Shown one piece after another: positions 34,886 to 44,285 of a DNA stretch of 64,000 nt. Below the pieces are notes generated by a model. The model was given only the letters and a program-made list of their open reading frames with translations. It was not told the DNA's origin and did no database searches. Numbering within the stretch: the stretch's first letter is position 1; the number at the start of each line of letters is the position of its first letter. The stretch comes from Burkholderia sp. 9120 (GTDB taxonomy: Bacteria; Pseudomonadota; Gammaproteobacteria; Burkholderiales; Burkholderiaceae), in NCBI RefSeq assembly GCF_000745015.1, contig NZ_JQNA01000001.1, positions 62,001-126,000 on the forward strand, given 5' to 3'. A program made the position numbers and the translations under genes.

Positions 34886-35659
34886 TCAATCCGGCAAACG
34901 GATGCCGGACAACCCCGCGCACGCTTCGATCAGGCGCTCCTGAACCGCAACGTCATGTACCGCCGGATGCGTTTCGCGCGGCTTCATGTGATAAAAGTAC
35001 GCGCCGCTGACGGTGGCCGCCGGTTCATCGCTGACAGCGAGCCACACCTGCGTGGTCGGCGCGGCCGTCAGATCGTCTGGCGCACCCGCCCCGCCCATTT
35101 TGGTCGCGACCCAGCCCGGCTCCAACGCATTCGACAACACCTGCGGCCAGCGGCGCGCCATCGCGAACGCCAGCAACGCGTCGTGCAATTTCGAATCCGA
35201 ATACGCGGCCGTGCCTTGCCACGGCCGACGCTCCCACGCGAGATCGTCGAGACTCGCGTCGCCGCTGCGATGCAGGCCCGAGCTGAGATAGACGAGCCGC
35301 TGCGGCTTCCCGATCAGCGCGGTCAGGACATACGGCGCCAGCGTATTGACCGCGAACACATGCGGTAAACCATCGACCGTGGCGATCCGGCGCGGCTCCT
35401 GATAACCGACCGCCGCGTTGTGGATGATCGCGTCGAAACGGCCCAGCCGGTTCACCTGCTCCGCGAGCGCCACCGTTTCAGCGAGGCTCGACAGATCGCC
35501 GGCCAACGCGTGCTCCGCTTGCGGCACGGCTTTCAAAGCTTCTTCGGCGCGCGCCGCGTTGCGGGCGTGCAAAACCACCTGGTGTCCGGCATCGACAAGC
35601 CGTCGCGCAGCCATTTGACCGAGGCCATCGGCGGAACCGGTAATAAATATTCTCGACAT
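34886..35659 (-). CDS. Short-chain dehydrogenase/reductase
   Basis: 257 residues. Rossmann motif ITGSADGLGQMAAR near the N-terminus, HNAAVG in place of NNAG, and catalytic YSDSK (Tyr-x-x-x-Lys). The segment YLSSGLHRSGDASLDDLAWERRPW is typical of the atypical SDRs near retinol-dehydrogenase-like proteins. The substrate is unknown. CGGAGAACGCGTC precedes ATG 35659; the frame continues upstream but is not supported. Divergent from a LysR gene at 35911, the likely regulator. Confidence 0.88.
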   Translation of the reverse strand: MSRIFITGSADGLGQMAARRLVDAGHQVVLHARNAARAEEALKAVPQAEHALAGDLSSLAETVALAEQVNRLGRFDAIIHNAAVGYQEPRRIATVDGLPHVFAVNTLAPYVLTALIGKPQRLVYLSSGLHRSGDASLDDLAWERRPWQGTAAYSDSKLHDALLAFAMARRWPQVLSNALEPGWVATKMGGAGAPDDLTAAPTTQVWLAVSDEPAATVSGAYFYHMKPRETHPAVHDVAVQERLIEACAGLSGIRLPD

Positions 35660-35910
35660 GACGCGTTCTCCGTTATTCCACTCGAATATGCCCTGTGCAT
35701 GACGAGAATCGCATGCCTTCGTCATTCGAGCGAGTTCACGAAGATTAACGCCCACCCCGCGATTGACGCGATAGCTTCGCTGTCATTCCAGTCATGACAA
35801 GACATCATTGATCGGCCTTGCTGGGCGGCCTTTGCACAGCCTGTCATGTGAATTCAAACAGATTTTCGCGTTAGCATGTCGTGCATTAATGCATAAGAAA
35901 GGAATAACAG

Positions 35911-36840
35911 ATGCCATTTGACGAGCGCATGCTGAACGGCATGGGCGTGTTGACGGCGATCGTCGATTGCGGCAGTTTTGCGGCGGCGGGCGAAGCACTC
36001 GACATGTCGCAATCCGGAGTGAGCCGTTCGGTCGCGCGGCTCGAAGCGCGGCTCGGAATCCGGCTGTTCGACCGCACCACGCGCTCGGTCACGCTGACCG
36101 ACGAAGGCCGGCGCTTCTATGAACAGATCGTGCCGCTGCTGGGCGGCCTCGAAGAAGCGGCCTCGTCGGCGGCGCAAGGCGCGACGGCCGTGCGCGGGCG
36201 ACTACGCGTGAATATGGATCCGTTCTTTTCGCGGCTGGTGCTCGGGGCCCGGCTAGGCGGGTTCATCGACAAACATCCCGATCTGCAACTCGAGTTGATC
36301 ACGCGCGATCAATTGGGCGATATGGTCAGCGACGGTTTCGATATCGCGATCCGTTTCGGCGACCCGCCGGTGTCGTCGCTGATCGCGCGCAAGCTGCTGG
36401 ATACGCGGATTCTGACGGTGGCCGCGCCGTCGTATCTGAAGAAACACGGGCATCCGGCTACGCCCACGGACCTCGAGACGGGCCAGCACATCTGCATCAA
36501 ATTCCGTGATCCGCTCACCGGTTATCCGTTCGGTTGGGAGTTTCACCGCGGGCGCAAGAAGGTGATGCTGACGCCGCAAGGTCCGCTGACGGTGAACGAC
36601 GTGGGCACCATGCACAGCGCGTGCGCGGCAGGCCAGGGCGTCGCGCAGATTCTGGCGCTCGGCGCGGAACCGCTGCTGTCTAGCGGCAAGCTCGTCGAAC
36701 TGTTTCCCGATTGGGGCGATGAGCTTTATCCGCTGTATGCGCTTTATCCTTCGCGGCATCATCCGCCGGCCAAGGTGCGGGCGTTCTTCGACTTCGTGGT
36801 GTCGCTGACGGGTGGCGCGGCGCGGGAGCCGGCGGGTTGA
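35911..36840 (+). CDS. LysR family regulator, divergent from the SDR
   Basis: 309 residues. HTH (MGVLTAIVDCGSFAAAGEALDMSQSGVSRSVARLEARLG) and a CrgA-like effector domain (RLRVNMDPFFSRLVLG, FDIAIRFGDPP, CAAGQGVAQI). AAAGGAATAACAG precedes ATG, a good Shine-Dalgarno. The 251-bp divergent region with the SDR should hold the binding site. Effector unknown. Confidence 0.88.
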   Translation: MPFDERMLNGMGVLTAIVDCGSFAAAGEALDMSQSGVSRSVARLEARLGIRLFDRTTRSVTLTDEGRRFYEQIVPLLGGLEEAASSAAQGATAVRGRLRVNMDPFFSRLVLGARLGGFIDKHPDLQLELITRDQLGDMVSDGFDIAIRFGDPPVSSLIARKLLDTRILTVAAPSYLKKHGHPATPTDLETGQHICIKFRDPLTGYPFGWEFHRGRKKVMLTPQGPLTVNDVGTMHSACAAGQGVAQILALGAEPLLSSGKLVELFPDWGDELYPLYALYPSRHHPPAKVRAFFDFVVSLTGGAAREPAG

Positions 36841-36996
36841 GTTTGTGAGGAGCGGCGTGCGGCTTGATGGGTGGTGTGTGGTGTGTGGCGAGTCCGATAG
36901 GACGCGGCGAGCGTCATGCTTCACGCTTCATGCGTCACTCGCACGGCCGCGCGTTACCACTCGCTCGGTTGCCAGCTCAATATCGCCAGCTCGCCC

Positions 36997-37020
36997 GATC
37001 AATCGATCAATCGATCAATC
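36997..37020. repeat. Three perfect GATCAATC units
   Basis: An 8-bp unit repeated three times, running into the stop codon of the DUF1488 gene (minus strand). Repeat expansion here would not alter the protein. Confidence 0.85.
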
Positions 37021-37270
37021 AGGAAATCGTATAGCGCGTCTGTGGCCCGGCGACATACACGCCGCGCGCCAGCATCAGGATCTGCTCGCGATGCAGATCG
37101 AAGGCCGCTAATACCGCCCGTTCGTCGGAACCGGCCTCGGGACTCAGATTCGAAATCACCGAATCGTTGACCGCGAAGGCGATCTCGCGCGCGTTGTCGT
37201 ATCCCCAGAAATTGACGCAATGATGGCTCGCGTCATAGCTGCGACTCGGATTCGGGAAGTTGAGTTTCAT
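37019..37270 (-). CDS. DUF1488 family protein
   Basis: 83 residues, MKLNFPNPSRSYDASHHCVNFWGYDNAREIAF then a helical region (LHREQILMLARGVY). The opening FPNPSRSYD and FWGYD pattern match DUF1488, a small soluble family common in Burkholderia; no function known. GAGGAGCACAAC just before ATG 37270 settles the start against the longer open frame. The gene stands alone. Confidence 0.8.
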   Translation of the reverse strand: MKLNFPNPSRSYDASHHCVNFWGYDNAREIAFAVNDSVISNLSPEAGSDERAVLAAFDLHREQILMLARGVYVAGPQTRYTIS

Positions 37271-37540
37271 GTTGTGCTCCTCGGGCGGGTCGAACTTCCT
37301 CACGGTGCGCTTTCTGCCGTCGACGGTCAAGGTTTTTGTCGGTCGTAGCGGACGCTTTTCAGCGCCGTTTGATGCAGCGCACCTCATACGGATACCGAAT
37401 CAGTTCGCGCTGAAAATCCTGCGCTTGCGCTGCACGCGAATCGCGCGAGAGCGGCATGAGACCTGCATGAGCGCGCCGACTCCCCGCACCGGGTCTGCGC
37501 CTTGCTGAATAGAAGATGTTTTCCAACCGAGGAGAAAACC

Positions 37541-37720
37541 ATGAGTGCAACTCAAGAGCATACCAACGACAAACCGGCCGACATCGAGCATCCGCAACCG
37601 GCTGTTCATAGCGATAACGAGAAGAGCAAGCTCCCCGAGCGCGGCGATCAGGATCGCGATCAGTCGCCCGCCGACCGTCCCGGAAAGCAACCCGGCGAGG
37701 GTGAGCCGTCAGTGAGTTGA
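37541..37720 (+). CDS. Small hydrophilic, probably disordered protein
   Basis: 59 residues without any hydrophobic core: rich in Asp, Glu, Lys, Pro, Gln (e.g. NDKPADIEHPQPAVHSDNEKSK). GAGGAGAAAACC lies directly before ATG 37541. The composition is that of hydrophilin-like or stress-related disordered proteins, but no family is recognised. A hairpin 22 nt after its stop may terminate it. Confidence 0.65.
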   Translation: MSATQEHTNDKPADIEHPQPAVHSDNEKSKLPERGDQDRDQSPADRPGKQPGEGEPSVS

Positions 37721-37742
37721 AATATTGAGCATCAAGCTGCGG

Positions 37743-37774
37743 GCGGCTTTGCTGCGTTTTGGCGGCAAAGCCGC
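37743..37774 (+). terminator. Terminator-like hairpin after the small hydrophilic gene
   Basis: GCGGCTTTGC (37743-37752) and GCAAAGCCGC (37765-37774) form a perfect 10-bp stem with a 12-nt loop. A TTTTT run follows after ATGAA, so the U-tract is displaced. Confidence 0.5.
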
Positions 37775-37935
37775 ATGAATTTTTCCCTAACACCCGCTTT
37801 CATAAGCCAAACATTTCTTCCTGATTTTTACCGAATATTTTTTCGCCGCAATGGACTATTTTTCTGCCTGCAACGCTGAGCGCGCCAGGCGAATCGGCTG
37901 CCGCCCCTTACTGAATAACAACGGCGACGTCCATC

Positions 37936-39015
37936 ATGTCCATCTCATCAGGCTCCCTTCTTTCCACCGTCTCCGTCTGCCTGCCCACCTGCCACCGCCC
38001 TGAACTGGTGGTGCAGTGCATCGATTCGTGCCTCGCGCAGAGCTACGGCAATCTGGAAATCGTGATCGGCGACGATTCGAACGACACACGCACCCAGCAG
38101 TTGATCGAGGCGCGTTATCGCGACGAGCCGCGCGTGCGCTATACGCTGAACCGGCCGCCGCTTGGCCAGGCGCGCAACGTCGCGAGTCTGTTCGAGCGCG
38201 CGACGGGCGACAAGATCCTGCTGATTCACGACGACGACCTGCTCACCACGGACGGCGTCGAGAAACTCGTGTCGTTATGGAAGCAGCATCCGCAACTCGA
38301 CGCCGCGTTCGGCGATCAATACGAAGCCGATCACGCGGGCGCGATCGACTTCGACGGCAGCCGGCAATTGAATATCGATTTCCGTCGAACCCGCGACGCC
38401 GAAGGCCTGCAGCCGTTGCCGGGCCGAACCGGTTTGATCCAGATGTTCCCGAACAACGGCTGGATGGCCGACGCGCAACTCGTGAAGCGCATCGGGTATT
38501 CGGAGCAGTACGGCATGTGCTGCGATTTCGTGTTCGGCGCCGAGTTGTGCCTCGCGGCGCGCGAGGTGTTTTACCTGCACGACTATGTGTCGGTGTATCG
38601 CAAGACGGCGACATCGATCTCGCATAGCACGCGGGGCACGGCGATCGCCGCGACGGTGAGCGCGTATGCGTTCGTCAAGGCGCTGTCCTTGCCGCCGTCG
38701 CTGGAGCCGTCACGCAGGCTGGCGTTGCGCCGCCTCGCGCCGATCGTGGTGTCCGTGCACGCGCGCAATCGCCAGGTGCGGGCGGGTCTGAAGATCCTGT
38801 TCGGGCATCTGTTCGCCTACCGTTATGGGCTGAGCAAGCGCTTTTACTACCATCTCGCGATGCTCGCACGCGCGGGGTTCAGCGTGCGGCCGCACGCTGT
38901 TGCGGCGGCCGCAGTCGCCGCGGTGGCGGCTGCGCCCGCCGTTGCCGCCGAACCGGTGGCCGCGGTGAAGGAGCTCGTTTCCGAATTGGTCGCGGACCGG
39001 TCCGAACCGGTGTGA
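37936..39015 (+). CDS. Family 2 glycosyltransferase with Ala/Val-rich tail
   Basis: 359 residues. TVSVCLPTCHRPELVVQCIDSCLAQSYGNLEIVIGDDSNDT at the start and LLIHDDDLLT (DxD) mark a GT-A family 2 enzyme; the middle (GRTGLIQMFPNNGWMADAQLVKRIGYSEQYG) is the acceptor side. The last 40 residues are a low-complexity Ala/Val/Glu run (AVAAAAVAAVAAAPAVAAEP). It transfers a sugar from a nucleotide donor to an unknown glycan. No polysaccharide genes adjoin it. Shine-Dalgarno weak. Confidence 0.85.
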   Translation: MSISSGSLLSTVSVCLPTCHRPELVVQCIDSCLAQSYGNLEIVIGDDSNDTRTQQLIEARYRDEPRVRYTLNRPPLGQARNVASLFERATGDKILLIHDDDLLTTDGVEKLVSLWKQHPQLDAAFGDQYEADHAGAIDFDGSRQLNIDFRRTRDAEGLQPLPGRTGLIQMFPNNGWMADAQLVKRIGYSEQYGMCCDFVFGAELCLAAREVFYLHDYVSVYRKTATSISHSTRGTAIAATVSAYAFVKALSLPPSLEPSRRLALRRLAPIVVSVHARNRQVRAGLKILFGHLFAYRYGLSKRFYYHLAMLARAGFSVRPHAVAAAAVAAVAAAPAVAAEPVAAVKELVSELVADRSEPV

Positions 39016-39184
39016 GGCTGGATTGCTGGCGCTAACCGGCGCTAGCCGGCATGCCGGCATGTCGGTCAGCGCGTTTCCTGCCAAGCATCCCTCTGCTTAG
39101 CAAACGCGTATTTGTTGCTTGGTGTGGGATGCCGCGTTGATTACGATGAACCCGATCCATCATCATCAGCCGAGGTGATCCGCC

Positions 39185-39406
39185 ATGTCCGATAGTGCCT
39201 GTTTCAAGCCGCGTGTGATCGAGCCGGTCGTCGTCAACCAGCCGGAAGGATTGGGGCTCGCCGTGGAGTTGTGGCTCGCCCATCCTGTTGATGGCATCGC
39301 AGGGCGAGCGCTGCAGATTCATTTACGCAGCGATGCGAAGATGGCGCAGGCCGAGGCGCTGCGCGATCTGCTGCATGCATTGGGCACGGATATCGTAGTG
39401 GCCTGA
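39185..39406 (+). CDS. Hypothetical protein, 73 residues
   Basis: A short soluble protein (MSDSACFKPRVIEPVVVNQPEG ...). The middle VELWLAHPVDGIAGRALQIHLR and the end EALRDLLHALGTDIVVA suggest a small alpha/beta fold. GAGGTG lies 8 nt before ATG 39185. Codon use fits the genome. No family recognised. Confidence 0.6.
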   Translation: MSDSACFKPRVIEPVVVNQPEGLGLAVELWLAHPVDGIAGRALQIHLRSDAKMAQAEALRDLLHALGTDIVVA

Positions 39407-39450
39407 GCACGCGGCTCATCAAACGTCGTGCGGTAGAAGCCTGTGACGCT

Positions 39451-40755
39451 TCACGGCTCGTGGCGCAAATACCCCTCTTTCGACGGATCGCGCATGCGCA
39501 GCGAAACAATCCCGGCGATCGCGCACAACGCGGTGACGTACCAGAAGAAGGTCGTCTCGCTGCCGATCGACTTCAGCCATAGCGCCACATATTCCGCCGA
39601 GCCGCCGAAGATCGCATTGGCCACCGCGTACGATAAGCCGACGCCGAGCGCGCGCACTTCCGGCGGGAACATCTCGGCCTTGATCAGCCCGCTGATCGAC
39701 GTATAGAAGCTGACGATCGCCAGCGCCACCACCACCAGACCAAACGCCGCGTACGGGCTCGTCACGTCTTTCAGCGCATGCAGCAGCGGCACCGTGCCGA
39801 TGGTCGCGAAGAAGCCGAAGAACAGCATGGAGCGACGCCGGCCGATCCGATCCGACAATGCGCCGAACGCGGGCTGCATCAGCATGTAGACGAACAGCGC
39901 CGCGGTCATCACATTGCTGGCGGTTTTCGCGTGCATGCCGGCCGTGTTGACCAGGTACTTCTGCATATACGTGGTGAACGTATAGAAGATCAGCGAGCCG
40001 CCGGCCGTGAAGCCGAGCACCGTCATAAAGGCGCCCTTGTGCAGCCATAAGCCGCGCAGCGTGCCGGCTTCCTTGCGCTGACGCGTGACGGCCGTCGTGG
40101 TTTCCTCGAGCGACTTGCGCAGGTACAGCGCGACCAGCGCCGCCAGCGCGCCGATCACGAACGGCACGCGCCAGCCCCACGCCTTCAGCTCTTCGGTGGA
40201 CAGGGTTTGTTGCAGGATCACCAGCACCAGCAACGCGCACAACTGGCCGCCGATCAGTGTGACGTACTGGAACGACGCGAAGAAACCGCGCCGGCCTTTC
40301 AGCGCGACCTCACTCATATAGGTCGCGCTGGTGCCGTATTCGCCTCCGACGGACAAGCCCTGGAAGAGTCGCGCGACCAGCAGCAAGGCCGGCGCCAGCG
40401 CGCCGATCTGTGCATAGGTGGGCAGCACGGCGATCACCAGCGAGCCGCCGCACATCATGAACACCGAGACCATCATCGCAGTGCGGCGACCACGCTTGTC
40501 GGCGAGGCGGCCGAAGAACCAGCCGCCGATCGGCCGCATCAGGAAGCCTGCGGCGAACACACCCGCCGTGTTGAGCAACTGCGTGGTGGTGTTGCCGCTC
40601 GGGAAGAACGCCGGCGCGAAATACAGCGCGCAGAACGAGTACACGTAAAAGTCGAACCACTCGACGAGATTGCCCGATGAAGCGCCAACGATCGCGAGGA
40701 TGCGGCGACGCGTGTCGTGAGCCGAGGCTACGGTTTGGTCGGTCAGGTCGGTCAT
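39451..40755 (-). CDS. kgtP: Alpha-ketoglutarate permease KgtP (MHS family)
   Basis: 434 residues (E. coli KgtP 432). The sequence follows KgtP closely: [97 protein letters not shown] and [24 protein letters not shown]. It imports 2-oxoglutarate with protons through the inner membrane. No local regulator. Upstream is a striking 17-bp inverted repeat (40937-40974). Confidence 0.95.
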   Translation of the reverse strand: MTDLTDQTVASAHDTRRRILAIVGASSGNLVEWFDFYVYSFCALYFAPAFFPSGNTTTQLLNTAGVFAAGFLMRPIGGWFFGRLADKRGRRTAMMVSVFMMCGGSLVIAVLPTYAQIGALAPALLLVARLFQGLSVGGEYGTSATYMSEVALKGRRGFFASFQYVTLIGGQLCALLVLVILQQTLSTEELKAWGWRVPFVIGALAALVALYLRKSLEETTTAVTRQRKEAGTLRGLWLHKGAFMTVLGFTAGGSLIFYTFTTYMQKYLVNTAGMHAKTASNVMTAALFVYMLMQPAFGALSDRIGRRRSMLFFGFFATIGTVPLLHALKDVTSPYAAFGLVVVALAIVSFYTSISGLIKAEMFPPEVRALGVGLSYAVANAIFGGSAEYVALWLKSIGSETTFFWYVTALCAIAGIVSLRMRDPSKEGYLRHEP

Positions 40756-40936
40756 GCTGTTGTCTTTCCTTGTCTGTAAGCGGAAGAGGCGGTCGTAGCG
40801 CCGCCTTCACAACGCGCGTGGCGAGGTGCTCATCGCGTGCGTGCGCGAATTTTACAGAAATGCAAGGAGGAGATGGGGGTTTGTCAGGTTCGAAATACCT
40901 GCCTGCGGCGACGCTACGCGCCATCGCGAATGCGGA

Positions 40937-40974
40937 TTACCGGAAACCGGTACCTTAGTACCGGTTTCCGGTAA
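40937..40974. repeat. Perfect 17-bp inverted repeat upstream of kgtP
   Basis: Arms TTACCGGAAACCGGTAC (40937-40953) and its exact complement (40958-40974) with spacer CTTA. There is no U-tract on either side. It lies in the 314-nt gap between kgtP (starts 40755, minus) and the end of spoVR; the rest of the gap shows no gene. It could be an operator, a cruciform or a REP-like unit. Confidence 0.75.
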
Positions 40975-41007
40975 CTGGCATAGCGTTCCTGCTGAGTCGT
41001 CGCCCTC

Positions 41008-41041
41008 CAAAAAACAAAGCCAGCTCGAAAGCTGGCTTTGT
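41008..41041 (-). terminator. Rho-independent terminator of the prkA-yeaH-spoVR operon
   Basis: Perfect 12-bp stem ACAAAGCCAGCT (41014-41025) with its complement (41030-41041) and CGAA loop. On the minus strand it is followed by TTTTTT (about 41008-41014). It begins 28 nt after the spoVR stop. Confidence 0.9.
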
Positions 41042-41069
41042 CTTCAGCAACACTCAAAGGCGCAAACCC

Positions 41070-42593
41070 TCACACCCGCACCGCCGGCGGCACATAGCGG
41101 CACTCATAGCGCTTACGCACCGTGCCGTTTTCATCGACGCTCTCCAGATAGACATCGAATTGCCACAGCCGCGCCATGTGCTTGAGCACTTCCTCGCTAT
41201 CCCCCGACAGATGCCGGTTGTCGCTCATGAAGTGCCGCAGCGTCAGACTCCGGTCGCCGCGCGTATTAACCGCCCACACCTGAATATTCGGCTCCCGGTG
41301 GTGCATGTCGTACTGCCGCGACAACGCCTGACGCACATACTGATAACCACTGTCGTCATGAATCGCCGAGACTTCGAGCGAATCGCGCATGTCGTCGTCG
41401 AGCACCGAGAACAAACGCATTTCCCGGATCAGATGCGGCGACAGATACTGCGCGACGAAACTCTCGTCCTTGAAGTTGCGCATCGCGTAGTGCATGGCCG
41501 GCAGCCACGGACTGCCCGCCAGCTCCGGAAACCAGCGGCGGTCTTCTTCGGTGGGCGCTTCGCAGATCCGCCGAATGTCGCTCATCATCGAAAAACCGAG
41601 CGCGTACGGGTTGATGCCGCTGTAATACTGTTTGGTGACCGGCGGCTGGTAGACCACATTGCTGTGCGAATGGAGAAACTCCATCATGAAGCCGTCTTCC
41701 AGCTTGCCCTGCGCGTACATGGTGTTGAGCAACGTGTAGTGCCAGAACGTCGCCCAGCCTTCGTTCATCACCTGGGTCTGCCGCTGCGGGTAGAAATACT
41801 GCCCGACCTTGCGCACGATGCGGATCACTTCCCGCTCCCACGGCTCCAGCAGCGGTGCGTTTTTCTCCGCGAAATACAGCAGGTTTTCCTGCGGCTCGGG
41901 CGGATAGCGCTCCTCGATTTCCTCCGGCAACGGCGTATGCCGGGTCGGCAAGGTGCGCCACAATTCATTCACCTGCGACTGTAGATACGCCTCGCGTTCG
42001 CGCCGCGCCGCGAATTCCTTTTCGAGCGACAGCTTCTGCGGACGCTTGTAACGGTCCACGCCGTAATTCATCAGCGCGTGGCACGAGTCGAGCAACTCCT
42101 CGACCCGATCGAGCCCGAAACGCTCCTCGCACTCGGCGATGTAATTCTTCGCGTAGACGAGGTAGTCGATGATCGCGTGCGCATCCGTCCAGAGCTTGAA
42201 CAGATAGTTGCCCTTGAAGAACGAGTTGTGCCCGTAGGCCGCATGCGCGATAACGAGCGCCTGCATCGTCATCGTGTTCTCTTCCATCAGATACGCGATG
42301 CAAGGGTTCGAATTGATGACGATCTCGTACGCCAGCCCCATCTGCCCGCGACGGTAGCTTTTTTCGGTGGAGAGAAAGTGTTTGCCGAACGACCAGTGAC
42401 GGTAGTTCACCGGCATCCCGACGGACGCGTACGCGTCCATCATCTGTTCGGCGCTGATGAGTTCGAGCTGGATCGGATACACGTCGAGTTCATATTGCTC
42501 TGCAACACGGGCAATATGCGAGTCGTACTCTTCGATCAATTCGAAGGTCCAGTCGGACGGGCACGGCAGAGGCCTTCTATCGGCTACGTTCAT
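41070..42593 (-). CDS. SpoVR family protein (YcgB)
   Basis: 507 residues, like E. coli YcgB (510). DWTFELIEEYDSHIARVAEQYELDVYP opens the family domain; WSFGKHFLSTEKSYRRGQMGLAYEIVINSNPCIAYLMEEN is its hallmark, followed by an HAAYGHNSFFKGN segment and NEGWATFWHYTLLN, which resembles metal-binding hydrolase motifs (H..H / E..H). Function unclear; co-conserved with PrkA and YeaH in stationary-phase and stress responses. ATG 42593 with GGGAAG upstream gives the family length. The frame also starts at GTG 42791, overlapping the yeaH stop by GTGA, which would add a 66-residue Ala/Gln-rich extension. Confidence 0.9.
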   Translation of the reverse strand: MNVADRRPLPCPSDWTFELIEEYDSHIARVAEQYELDVYPIQLELISAEQMMDAYASVGMPVNYRHWSFGKHFLSTEKSYRRGQMGLAYEIVINSNPCIAYLMEENTMTMQALVIAHAAYGHNSFFKGNYLFKLWTDAHAIIDYLVYAKNYIAECEERFGLDRVEELLDSCHALMNYGVDRYKRPQKLSLEKEFAARREREAYLQSQVNELWRTLPTRHTPLPEEIEERYPPEPQENLLYFAEKNAPLLEPWEREVIRIVRKVGQYFYPQRQTQVMNEGWATFWHYTLLNTMYAQGKLEDGFMMEFLHSHSNVVYQPPVTKQYYSGINPYALGFSMMSDIRRICEAPTEEDRRWFPELAGSPWLPAMHYAMRNFKDESFVAQYLSPHLIREMRLFSVLDDDMRDSLEVSAIHDDSGYQYVRQALSRQYDMHHREPNIQVWAVNTRGDRSLTLRHFMSDNRHLSGDSEEVLKHMARLWQFDVYLESVDENGTVRKRYECRYVPPAVRV

Positions 42594-42787
42594 ACGGACT
42601 TCCCTTTGCCCCTCAGTGGGCGTTCCGGTGTGTCCCCGTGCTGCAGCGGTATCGACTGCTGCTCCGGCAGTAGCGGAGCCCGGCGGCTGCGCTGCTGCCT
42701 CGGCATGCCCCGACGATTGCTGCTGCGGCACGCCTTTCCCGCGCGCCGGCTGATCGCCGCGCGCTTCGTTGTGCAGGCGCTTCGACG

Positions 42788-44059
42788 TCACGACGACGCA
42801 ACCTGCTTTTCAAACAGCTCACGAAACACCGGATAGATATCAGCCGCGGTTTCGACCTTCTTCATCGCCATATGCGGTTGGCTTAACGCCAGTTGCGCAT
42901 ATTCGAGCCACAGATTCTGCTCTTCGGGCGTCACCTGAATATACGCAAAATAGCGCACCTTCTCCAGGATGTCATCCGACAGTATCTTGCGGCACTTCGG
43001 CGAGTCGTCGGTCCAGTTGTCGCCGTCCGACGCCTGGGCGCCGTAAATATTCCATTCAGTCGGCGAGTAGCGCTCGTCCATCACCTTCTGCATCAGCTCC
43101 AGCGCGCTCGACACCACCGTGCCGCCGCTTTCGGTCGAATGGAAGAACGTGTCTTCGTCGACCTCTTCGGCGCGCGTGTGGTGGCGAATGAACACGACTT
43201 CGATCTTCTCGTAGTTCCGCTTGAGGAACAGATACAGCAGAATGAAAAAGCGCTTGGCGAGGTCCTTGCGCTGCTCGTCCATCGAGCCGGACACATCCAT
43301 CAGACAGAACATCACGGCTTGGCTGGACGGCGTGGGCTGCTTCACGCGATTCACATAGCGCAGATCGAACGGATCGATAAACGGAATCCGCCAGATGCGC
43401 CCGCGCAAATGGTGGATTTCCTCTTCGAGCAGTTTGATCTCGTCGCGGCGGTCGTCGGGGTCGGCCTTCATGACGTCCAGTTGCCGTTCCATCTCGTGCA
43501 ACTGGTTGACGAGCGGCGCGCCGAGCGCGATGCGGCGGCCGAGCGCGCTGCGCAGCGAACGGACCACGTCGATGTTGTTCGGCGTGCCTTCCGCGGCCCA
43601 ACCCGCGCGGATGCTTTTCCACGTCGGCACAGCCATCAGATGAGTTTTGACGAGTCGCGGCAGTTCGAGATCGTCGAAGAAATACTGCATGAATTCTTCG
43701 CGGCTCAGCTCGAACACGAAGTCGTCCTGCCCGTCGCCTTCGTTGCTGGCCTGATTGCCGCCGCCTCCACCGCCGCCGCCCTGCGGGCGCTGGATCTTGT
43801 CGCCGCGAATGTAGTCGGCGTTACCCGGGTGCACCATCTCCCGCTTGCCGCCAGGACCATGACGGAACGACGGCTCCGCAATGTCCTTGCGCGGGATCGT
43901 GATGCTCTGGGTGTTCTGGATGTCTTTGATGCTGCGGTCGCGCACCGCTTCCGAAACGGCGCGACGAATGTAGTTCTTGACGCGACGCAAAAACCGCTCG
44001 CGATTCGCAATGCTCTTGTTTTTGCCAGCTAACCTGCGGTCGATAATTTGATGAAGCAC
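42788..44059 (-). CDS. yeaH: YeaH/YhbH family protein (DUF444)
   Basis: 423 residues, start GTG 44059 with GGGAG 8 nt upstream. N-terminus HQIIDRRLAGKNKSIANRERFLRR is typical; a Gly-rich spacer (about 94-101) follows, then a von Willebrand A-like domain with the MIDAS DVSGSMDE (Asp255-Ser257-Ser259). It is the partner of the kinase PrkA/YeaG in enterobacteria and Bacillus; the pair acts in stress and nitrogen-starvation survival. It is second in the operon prkA-yeaH-spoVR. A hairpin leader element lies 17 nt before its start, matching the one before pobA. Confidence 0.93.
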   Translation of the reverse strand: MLHQIIDRRLAGKNKSIANRERFLRRVKNYIRRAVSEAVRDRSIKDIQNTQSITIPRKDIAEPSFRHGPGGKREMVHPGNADYIRGDKIQRPQGGGGGGGGNQASNEGDGQDDFVFELSREEFMQYFFDDLELPRLVKTHLMAVPTWKSIRAGWAAEGTPNNIDVVRSLRSALGRRIALGAPLVNQLHEMERQLDVMKADPDDRRDEIKLLEEEIHHLRGRIWRIPFIDPFDLRYVNRVKQPTPSSQAVMFCLMDVSGSMDEQRKDLAKRFFILLYLFLKRNYEKIEVVFIRHHTRAEEVDEDTFFHSTESGGTVVSSALELMQKVMDERYSPTEWNIYGAQASDGDNWTDDSPKCRKILSDDILEKVRYFAYIQVTPEEQNLWLEYAQLALSQPHMAMKKVETAADIYPVFRELFEKQVASS

Positions 44060-44076
44060 GCCCGGTCTCCCTTGTC

Positions 44077-44110
44077 GGTCCAGGTTAGCGCTTTAGCGTT
44101 GACCTGGACC
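44077..44110 (-). promoter_or_regulatory. Hairpin leader element upstream of the yeaH Shine-Dalgarno
   Basis: GGTCCAGGT (44077-44085) and ACCTGGACC (44102-44110) form a perfect 9-bp stem around an inner hairpin with a UAAA tip on the minus strand. It is followed by GACAAGGGAGAC and then the GTG start of yeaH. Same architecture as 8440-8472 before pobA, with changed bases on both sides of the stem. Confidence 0.65.
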
Positions 44111-44285
44111 CCATGCAGAGCATGTCGGCCGGCATTGGCGCCTGGTGCCAATGACTTACCCACACACGCCGCACTAATTTCCGGTGCGCGAGACGCACGC
44201 TGCCTGATGCAACGCTATGTCCATGCAGCTTGCGCCTCGCAGGGTGCCCGCGCGGTCGGACCACGCGGGCGGCACGCGGTGCATT

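Noticed and set aside
39045..39058. GCCGGCATGCCGGC palindrome after the glycosyltransferase
   Set aside because: Short GC palindromes are frequent at this base composition; no neighbouring structure or U-tract supports a role.
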